The translations under genes were made by a program, and so were the position numbers. Positions 31,118 to 37,097 of a stretch of 37,097 nucleotides of DNA are shown here, in pieces. This stretch comes from Burkholderiaceae bacterium (GTDB taxonomy: Bacteria > Pseudomonadota > Gammaproteobacteria > Burkholderiales > Burkholderiaceae), in NCBI GenBank assembly GCA_947461805.1, contig CANHMJ010000002.1:1-37097 (forward strand), given 5' to 3'. The notes below the pieces were generated by a model. That model worked only from the letters and a program-made list of their open reading frames with translations. It had not been told where the DNA came from and ran no database searches. Position 1 is the first letter of the stretch. Every line of letters starts with the position of its first letter.

Positions 31118-32635
31118 TTAAGCGTTCTTAGTCTTTAGTTTAGCCGTTAGCAAGGCTTGCGCTAACAAAGCCAAAATAGCTGCCGGAATTGCTCCCGCAA
31201 GCATCAGGGTATGGTCATTGACTGCAAGCCCAGCCACGATGCGATCACCAAAGCCGCCAGCGCCGACGAGTGCTGCCAGGGTGCATGTGCCAACGCCAAT
31301 GACGGTAGCGGATGCCAGGCCAGTCATGATGATCGATCTTGCGGAGGGAAGCTCGATGGATAAAAGCAGTTGCCTGTTGTTGCAACCTAGGGCGAGGGCC
31401 GCTTCTTTTAAATTGGCAGGTACTTCCATGAGGCCAATGTGGGTTGCATTCACAATCGGTAGCAGGCCATACAGAAAGAGGGCGATGACAGCGGGGACAG
31501 CGCCAATTTGATCTAAGGCGGCTATCAGGATGGTAAGCAGAGCCAGTGACGGAATGGTCTGCAAGATTCCAGCTGCGCCCAATATCCATACTGCAAAACG
31601 AGGGCGGCGCTGCGCCAGAATACCCAAGGGAATGCCAACCATAAGGGCAAATGCCGAGGAGATGGCGACTAACAAAACATGGTCGCGCAGTGCAGTAAAA
31701 AAATCAGGCGCAAAGAGGAGTTTAAAAAAACGAGAGGAAGTCGATGCATTATTGGCTTGAACGGACGCAGAGTTCAAAAACGTTCTCGCCACCTGTTCAA
31801 AATTAGTACCTGCTTCGGCTTGTCCGTTGAGTTTTGCCATTGTGGCTTCGTTTAATCGGTTGCTTAAGTTTTGCAGGGGCTTTTCATTAAAATCCGCGCG
31901 CATTAATAGTACTGCGTCGTAACGCGGAAATGCCTGCCGATCATCTTCGAGCAAGACTAAGTTTTGTTTCTCAATTGCCGCGTCCGTCGTGTACGCATCG
32001 ACAATATCAACATCACCACGGGCTAGAGCGCCATACGCTAAACCATGCTCCAAAACCCGTTGGGGCCCAATCGTCAGGTTATAGCCTTTGACTAGGGCAG
32101 GCCATCCATCCATGCGCGTCTTAAACTCAGGGGACAGGGCAATGCGCAGTTTCGATTGTTGCTCCGGCGTCAATCTTGTAATGTCACTGATTTTTTTGAG
32201 ACCCAAAGCATTGGCGCGATCCGCCTTCATGGCCAAGGCGTAGGAATTATTAAAGCCGAGGGGTATCGCAACCTTAAGGCCCATGGGCGCTAGCATGGCA
32301 TTGAGCTCAGCAAGCGAAACCTGAGTTTCTGGCCGCTTCAGTATCTCGCGCACAATAGTGCCCGTGTATTCAGGATAAATATCAATTTGCCCGGTGGTGA
32401 GGGCTTTCAGGACGATTGCAGTATTACCAAGACCCTGGCGATGAGTGGATTGAACCCCGGCATCGCGCAAGGATAGATTGATGATCTCGCCCAGTACATA
32501 ACTCTCGGTAAACCGCTTTGAGCCAACCGTTACATTCGGTTCTGTGGGCTGCGCTATAGCAGAGTAGCTCAATGCCAGCCCAAGGCATAAGCTGACGTTG
32601 ATCCAGGCGCGAAGAAGATAGCGATTAACTGACAA
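31118..32635 (-). CDS. OpuC/EgtU-like ABC substrate-binding/permease fusion
   Basis: 505 aa from TTG 32635. Signal peptide with cleavage likely after AIA (residue 28), a periplasmic binding domain about 33-300 (VGSKRFTESYVLGEI, TTGQIDIYPEYTGT) and a permease about 315-500 (DHVLLVAISSAFALMVGIPLGI, NLKEAALALGCNNRQLLLSIELPSA docking loop, ALVGAGGFGDRIVAG). The family imports glycine betaine, carnitine, choline and, in EgtUV, ergothioneine; there the permease is N-terminal and the binder C-terminal, the reverse of this protein. No cognate ATPase is adjacent. Operon position ahead of senB suggests a trimethylammonium-type ligand such as selenoneine, ergothioneine or hercynine (inference). An osmolyte transporter by chance proximity is the alternative. 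Confidence 0.83.
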   Translation of the reverse strand: MSVNRYLLRAWINVSLCLGLALSYSAIAQPTEPNVTVGSKRFTESYVLGEIINLSLRDAGVQSTHRQGLGNTAIVLKALTTGQIDIYPEYTGTIVREILKRPETQVSLAELNAMLAPMGLKVAIPLGFNNSYALAMKADRANALGLKKISDITRLTPEQQSKLRIALSPEFKTRMDGWPALVKGYNLTIGPQRVLEHGLAYGALARGDVDIVDAYTTDAAIEKQNLVLLEDDRQAFPRYDAVLLMRADFNEKPLQNLSNRLNEATMAKLNGQAEAGTNFEQVARTFLNSASVQANNASTSSRFFKLLFAPDFFTALRDHVLLVAISSAFALMVGIPLGILAQRRPRFAVWILGAAGILQTIPSLALLTILIAALDQIGAVPAVIALFLYGLLPIVNATHIGLMEVPANLKEAALALGCNNRQLLLSIELPSARSIIMTGLASATVIGVGTCTLAALVGAGGFGDRIVAGLAVNDHTLMLAGAIPAAILALLAQALLTAKLKTKNA

Positions 32636-32695
32636 AACGATTGGACACCCTGATTGAATAGATGCCCATCATAAATCACGAATCCAGTAATTGCG

Positions 32696-33049
32696 TTAAG
32701 CCGTTTTTAAGCGCCGGCTTTTGCGTGTGCGCTCAAAAAAATCATCTGGCTTTAGACGAACCCACGCGATAAAGCCCGCCATCTCTTCTTGCTGTTTTAG
32801 GTGTTCAATCGAGTTATATTGGCGGGCTAACTCGGTTTCTGTAAAAACCGCATGAATCTGTCGGTGGCAAATGCGGTGTAACACGACAGTTTGACGCCCG
32901 CCATGGGACTTTGGAATCAGGTGGTGTTCGTCGCGTTGTAAAGGGGGTATTGTTCTATCGCACAGCCGGCAAATCACGTCTTCAGGCTGTAGTGCTATGA
33001 ATTGACTGCGTTCAGCCTGAATTTGTTTTTTCTTGATGCGTCCAGTCAC
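32696..33049 (-). CDS. HNH endonuclease-like small protein
   Basis: 117 aa from GTG 33049. Zinc-binding CRLC, then the HNH core: DEHHLIPKSHGG with the catalytic histidine pair, LHRICHRQIHAVF completing the beta-beta-alpha metal fold. Basic N- and C-termini (RIKKKQ; RTRKSRRLKT) suit DNA contact. Stand-alone HNH proteins of this size occur widely and their roles are mostly unknown (restriction-like, housekeeping). It lies between the permease fusion and the dehydrogenase, same strand, with no partner methylase. Confidence 0.78.
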   Translation of the reverse strand: MTGRIKKKQIQAERSQFIALQPEDVICRLCDRTIPPLQRDEHHLIPKSHGGRQTVVLHRICHRQIHAVFTETELARQYNSIEHLKQQEEMAGFIAWVRLKPDDFFERTRKSRRLKTA

Positions 33050-33082
33050 GATCTAAAGTTTGAACTGATTATTTTGTAATGC

Positions 33083-34057
33083 TTAGGGCTTATACGGCAT
33101 GGGCAGTGGTTTTTGATCAAGCCAGGCTTCTAGGGTTTCAGTAATGCCTTTAGCAAATGCAGCAAAAATGGGTTCAGCGATAAAGCCCAAGTGGGGAGTT
33201 ACCAGTAGGTTGGGGGTGTTGCGCAGTGGATCGTCTTTTGGAAGCGGTTCCACATCGAACACATCAATCGCCGCTTGCCCAGGACTGCCCTTATTCAATG
33301 CGCTTGCTAAGTCGGGCATCGAAATTAAAGCCGAACGGGACGTATTGACCAAAATGGAATCGGGGCGCATGAGTGCCAGCTGATCGGCGCCGAGGATGCC
33401 TTTAGTGCCTGGACCAGCTACCAAATGCAAGCTCACTACTTTTGAGGTGCTTAATAGTTCATCCAGGCTAACCGACTTCGCGTTTTCAGCAGCAGCGCGT
33501 TCCGGTGTCATTTTGGGGCTCCAGCAAACGACTTCCATACCGAAAGCCTGACCAACCCGAGCAACCCGGCTACCAATCGCGCCTAAACCCATGATGCCTA
33601 GGCGTTGCCCCGAGAGCATCGGTAAAACCGAATGGGAATCGCGCCAACCGCCGCTAGCAAGTAAAGCGCGTTGTTCCACTAAACGCTTTGCGGCTCCGAG
33701 GATTAATGTCCAGGTGAGTTCCGCAGTCGTTTCTTTAGAGGGCCCGCCATAGGTGCATGCAATCGGAATGTTGCGCGCGTTCAGTGCTGCTGCATCGAGC
33801 GTGCCGTTGCGCTCGCCCGTAAACATCAGCATTTTCAGTTTGGGGAGGCGCTCAATCAGCACTGCATTAAAGGGAGCACGATCGCGCACGATGACGATGA
33901 CATCGGCATCCTTCACGGCTTCATACAGAGCTTCACCCTGAAGAGGCTCATGGTGAATGGTGATCTTGGCGCGTTGGTCCAGGGCTTCCCAGTTGGAGAA
34001 ACGACGCAAAGCACGTTCGTAATCGCCCAGAATGACGATATTAGCTAATGAGGACAT
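33083..34057 (-). CDS. D-2-hydroxyacid dehydrogenase, NAD-dependent
   Basis: 324 aa, two-domain fold. The NAD(P) loop is GLGAIGSRVARVGQAFGM (about 155-172), followed by substrate and catalytic residues: R in NTSRSALI, E in DVFDVEPLP and the proton-relay H in TPHLGF. Closest in style to the phosphoglycerate-dehydrogenase-like family that reduces or oxidises glyoxylate, hydroxypyruvate or D-lactate-type acids; the exact substrate is not readable. The 279 bp to its right (34058-34336) hold no gene, only a weak hairpin. Confidence 0.88.
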   Translation of the reverse strand: MSSLANIVILGDYERALRRFSNWEALDQRAKITIHHEPLQGEALYEAVKDADVIVIVRDRAPFNAVLIERLPKLKMLMFTGERNGTLDAAALNARNIPIACTYGGPSKETTAELTWTLILGAAKRLVEQRALLASGGWRDSHSVLPMLSGQRLGIMGLGAIGSRVARVGQAFGMEVVCWSPKMTPERAAAENAKSVSLDELLSTSKVVSLHLVAGPGTKGILGADQLALMRPDSILVNTSRSALISMPDLASALNKGSPGQAAIDVFDVEPLPKDDPLRNTPNLLVTPHLGFIAEPIFAAFAKGITETLEAWLDQKPLPMPYKP

Positions 34058-34293
34058 AGTGAGTGTTAAGTAGTGGTGTGATCAAGCAGGGGTGAAGCAA
34101 GGTAACTTGATTCTACTATTGACCACAGCTAGCGCCTTAGAAGCTACAAAAATGAGTTGGAACAACAGCAGAAACAATGACTTTCAGATGTTGAAATCAG
34201 GTGCGGCATAGATGCCCAGAACAATACTATTCGATGGAATGTCGTAGATCCGACTTGGCATTGGCAGGTAGCTCGATGGTCAGATGTCTAATT

Positions 34294-34310
34294 TGTCGGG
34301 TTGACCGACA
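34294..34310 (-). terminator. Weak hairpin downstream of ppc
   Basis: tgtcgg and ccgaca form a 6-bp stem with a gttga loop, 27 bp past the ppc stop. The minus-strand tail is only mildly T-rich, so this is a possible rather than a convincing terminator. Confidence 0.3.
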
Positions 34311-34336
34311 TTGCAATATTCAGAATTTAAGGCAAT

Positions 34337-37097
34337 CTAACCAGTATTTCTAAGCCCAGCCGCAATTCCATTAATAGCAATATGAATACCCCTCTGTACC
34401 CTATCATCATGCTTGCCTGCTCGGTAGCGTCTTGCTAACTCGATCTGTAAATGATGCAGTGGGTCGATATAAGGAAAGCGGGTCCGTATCGATCTTGCTA
34501 GGGATGGATTATTGGCGAGACGTACTTTTTCTCCAGTAACTAAGTTTAAGGCATCTACTGTTTTATTCCACTCAGCTTCGATAGCAGTAAATATTTTCTT
34601 GCGTAGCTTCACATCAGGGACTAGTTCGCTATAACGAGAGGCCAATGCTAAATCACTCTTGGCTAGAGCCATATCCATATTCGATAACAAGGTCCTAAAA
34701 AATGGCCAATCCGTATACATCTTTTGCAAAAGAGCGAGTGCCGCTTTCTTATCTGCAGCCTTCGGGTGATTTAAGAACTCGTCAACCGCAGAACCAAAGC
34801 CAAACCAACCCGGAAGGGTCAAACGGCATTGACCCCAGCTAAATCCCCAGGGAATCGCCCTTAAATCTTCGATTTTCTGACTGGCCTTACGACTCGCTGG
34901 TCTAGAACCAATATTGAGCTTTGCAATCTCTCGAATCGGTGTTGCATCAAAGAAATATTCTGCAAATTCTGGAGTCTCATATACAAGGGCTCGGTAAGCA
35001 TCCATACTGTCTTGCGAGATTTTCGCTGCGGCTTCTAAGAACGCCTTACTGGCTGGCTTGGTTGGCTTTAGTAAAGTGGCCTCTAGCGTGGCAGCTACTA
35101 AGGTTTCTAAATTTCGTCTACCAATCTCGGGGTTGGCGTACTTTGACCCAATCACTTCGCCCTGCTCGGTTAACCGAATTTGACCACGAACGGTGCCCGG
35201 AGGTTGAGCGAGAATTGCCTCGTAACTTGGGCCGCCGCCACGACCAACGGTACCGCCTCTGCCATGGAATAAGCGCAGTTTTACGCCATGCTTTTCCTCC
35301 AACGGTTCGAATACCTTAACTAAGGCAAGCTCCGCACAATACAACTCCCAATTGCTGGTGACAATCCCGCCATCCTTATTAGAGTCAGAGTAGCCCAACA
35401 TAATGTCTTGCTCGGCACCAGAGCGCTTTACTAAATCCAAAATACCTGGCAAGGCATAGAAATCGTGCATGATCGGGGCGGCATTGCGCAAATCTTCAAT
35501 GGTTTCGAATAATGGAACAACAATGAGGTCAGCCGAGGACTTCTTACCTAAAGTTTCATGCATTAAGCCCACTTCTTTTTGCAGCAGCAGAACCTCTAAT
35601 AGATCACTCACAGTCTCAGTGTGACTGATGATGTAGTGGCGAATAGTGTCATTACCAAAGAGCTGGCGCGTTTTTTTGGCCATTTCAAAAATAGCGATTT
35701 CAGAAAGTGCAAACTCAGAGTATTGATGGCCAACCACACGCAGTGGTCTTGGGTCTTTTAAGAGAGATAGCAAAAGCTCGCGTCTTTGCTCTTCTGAAAG
35801 ACTCGAATAATCCGCTTGAATGGATGCCACTTTAAGAAGTTCAGCCAAAACAGATTCATGCATATCTGAGCTTTGACGCAAATCCACTGTAGCTAGATGA
35901 AAACCAAAGACTTCAACTGCTCTAATTAAGCCACGTAAACGTCGATCTGCTAGCGGCTTTGCACCCTGAGAAATGAGTGAAGATTCGATTGTCTTGAGAT
36001 CGGATAAAAAATCGTGTGAACTGCTGTAGGGGTTTTGCGGCGCCACAGCATGACGGGCGGCATCTGATCCAGTTAACGTCTTTAAGGTAGCTGCCAGCCG
36101 AGAATACATGCCGGTGAGTGCCCTGCGATAGGGCTCATCCTGACGATGCTCGTTGATATCTGGGGAGCTTGCTGCTAGCCCTTGCATCTTTTTTGGGAAT
36201 TTTAGGAGCAGGGCGGATACGGATAGTTCTCTACCCAAGTAATGCACTTCAGTTAAATAGTGGCGCAATACCATTTCAGCCTGTCTAGACACTGCGTACT
36301 CCAGTGTCTTGGCGCTGACATTGGGGTTGCCATCACGATCACCGCCAATCCACTGACCCATCTTCAGAAAGCTAGCCACGGGATTTCCGGCAAGGGAGTC
36401 TTCCAATTGAGCATAAATTTTGGGAATTTCTCTTAAAAAAGTGGTCTCATAATAGGTGAGAGCATTCTCAATCTCGTCAGCAACCGTGAGCTTAGTAAAC
36501 CGCAGTAAACGCGTATGCCAGAGCTGAAGTACTCGTGTACGAATTTGCTCTTCATTTGCCTTAAGCTCTTTATTGAGTAAGGCATCTTTTTTAGGGTTGT
36601 TTGCTCTAGATGATTCTTTAATCTGATCTCGTACAGTCAAGTGATTGGCGATATCACGCTCAGCCTCCAAAATACTTGTTCTTTGCACTTCAGTAGGATG
36701 GGCTGTAAGCACCGGGGAGATCAAACTTTCTTCCAGCGTCTTGGAGATCAGCTTATTTGTTACGCCTGCAGCATGCAGTTTTTTCATGGCCATAGAAATA
36801 CTGCCGTCTTGATGGCTACCAACGCGCTCATACGCTATACGAAGACGAATGTCATGCCTATCTTCAGCCAAATTAGCTAAATGACTAAAGTAAGTAAAAG
36901 CACGCAGTACTTTTACAGCGCTTTCGCTAGTAAGGCCTTGAAGTAGCTTCCCTAGCTCTTTATTAGCCTTTTGATTTGCATCCCGATGAAAGGCTACGGA
37001 TAGTTTTCTGACTTGCTCTACCAAAACATAGACAGGCTCGCCCTCTTGCTCGCGAATGATGTCGCCTAGAATTTTTCCTAATAGGCGGATGTCATCG
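34337..37097 (-). CDS. ppc: Phosphoenolpyruvate carboxylase (5' end outside window)
   Basis: About 920 codons in the window, open to the right edge. It carboxylates PEP with bicarbonate to oxaloacetate, refilling the TCA cycle. Signatures: catalytic His in LTAHPTEVQR, GGDRDGNPNVS, GYSDSNKDGG, FHGRGGTVGRGGGP and the C-terminal AINGIAAGLRNTG. The TTG at 37024 is internal, because the frame continues upstream to the edge as DDIRLLGKILGDIIREQEG, the usual N-terminal region; only the first residues are missing. It is the housekeeping anaplerotic enzyme, allosterically regulated by aspartate and acetyl-CoA in relatives. Confidence 0.97.
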   Translation of the reverse strand, partial: DDIRLLGKILGDIIREQEGEPVYVLVEQVRKLSVAFHRDANQKANKELGKLLQGLTSESAVKVLRAFTYFSHLANLAEDRHDIRLRIAYERVGSHQDGSISMAMKKLHAAGVTNKLISKTLEESLISPVLTAHPTEVQRTSILEAERDIANHLTVRDQIKESSRANNPKKDALLNKELKANEEQIRTRVLQLWHTRLLRFTKLTVADEIENALTYYETTFLREIPKIYAQLEDSLAGNPVASFLKMGQWIGGDRDGNPNVSAKTLEYAVSRQAEMVLRHYLTEVHYLGRELSVSALLLKFPKKMQGLAASSPDINEHRQDEPYRRALTGMYSRLAATLKTLTGSDAARHAVAPQNPYSSSHDFLSDLKTIESSLISQGAKPLADRRLRGLIRAVEVFGFHLATVDLRQSSDMHESVLAELLKVASIQADYSSLSEEQRRELLLSLLKDPRPLRVVGHQYSEFALSEIAIFEMAKKTRQLFGNDTIRHYIISHTETVSDLLEVLLLQKEVGLMHETLGKKSSADLIVVPLFETIEDLRNAAPIMHDFYALPGILDLVKRSGAEQDIMLGYSDSNKDGGIVTSNWELYCAELALVKVFEPLEEKHGVKLRLFHGRGGTVGRGGGPSYEAILAQPPGTVRGQIRLTEQGEVIGSKYANPEIGRRNLETLVAATLEATLLKPTKPASKAFLEAAAKISQDSMDAYRALVYETPEFAEYFFDATPIREIAKLNIGSRPASRKASQKIEDLRAIPWGFSWGQCRLTLPGWFGFGSAVDEFLNHPKAADKKAALALLQKMYTDWPFFRTLLSNMDMALAKSDLALASRYSELVPDVKLRKKIFTAIEAEWNKTVDALNLVTGEKVRLANNPSLARSIRTRFPYIDPLHHLQIELARRYRAGKHDDRVQRGIHIAINGIAAGLRNTG

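Noticed and set aside
32696..33049. HNH protein as part of a restriction or mobile system
   Set aside because: No methylase, integrase, repeats or composition shift around it; only a stand-alone HNH protein can be supported.
37022..37024. TTG 37024 as start of ppc
   Set aside because: The frame continues to the window edge with the conserved N-terminal PEP carboxylase residues DDIRLLGKILGD, so the codon is internal.

Overview
The window looks like a chromosomal segment of a free-living betaproteobacterium. Its moderate GC, gene families and gene order (trxA divergent from an AddB/AddA-type nuclease-helicase pair, split chromate transporter, PEP carboxylase) resemble Burkholderiaceae of the Polynucleobacter kind. 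That placement is inferred from protein flavour, not from a search. I saw no insertion sequence, prophage, CRISPR array, rRNA or tRNA.

Layout. 1-7432: start of trxA, the addB-addA repair operon and a convergent DEDDh exonuclease. 7433-10974: an MHS-type MFS transporter, three small membrane-protein genes and a MarR-like regulator; two AT-rich intergenic regions here share a 12-bp palindrome. An 18-codon ORF with its own strong ribosome binding site runs into a terminator upstream of the MFS gene. 11035-14523: a small membrane protein, a family 2 glycosyltransferase, and a leftward CYTH-like / split ChrA / FolB-like operon. 14762-19046: a Tgl-type transglutaminase homologue, an MsbA-like ABC exporter, a membrane protein and a DsbA-like protein. 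19161-23373: alternative oxidase with PsiE, a WYL regulator, a YqhA-family protein and small or accessory proteins.

23451-32635 is the most striking part: what appears to be a complete selenium natural-product locus. A four-gene PhnD/PhnC/PhnE/PhnE-type ABC transporter, best read as a selenium oxyanion importer, is followed by an EgtB-like gene (senA), a selD-like selenophosphate synthetase (senC) and egtD. Facing them on the other strand are an OpuC/EgtU-like substrate-binding/permease fusion and a GT-B glycosyltransferase (senB). Together these can take histidine to hercynine (EgtD), selenide to selenophosphate (SenC), selenophosphate plus a UDP-sugar to a selenosugar (SenB), and join selenosugar to hercynine to give selenoneine (SenA). 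The sen pathway itself is published. What looks less described is the compact arrangement with egtD, a dedicated importer, and an orphan osmolyte/ergothioneine-type transporter that overlooks the cluster.

32696-37097: an HNH endonuclease, a D-2-hydroxyacid dehydrogenase and the bulk of ppc, which runs off the right end.
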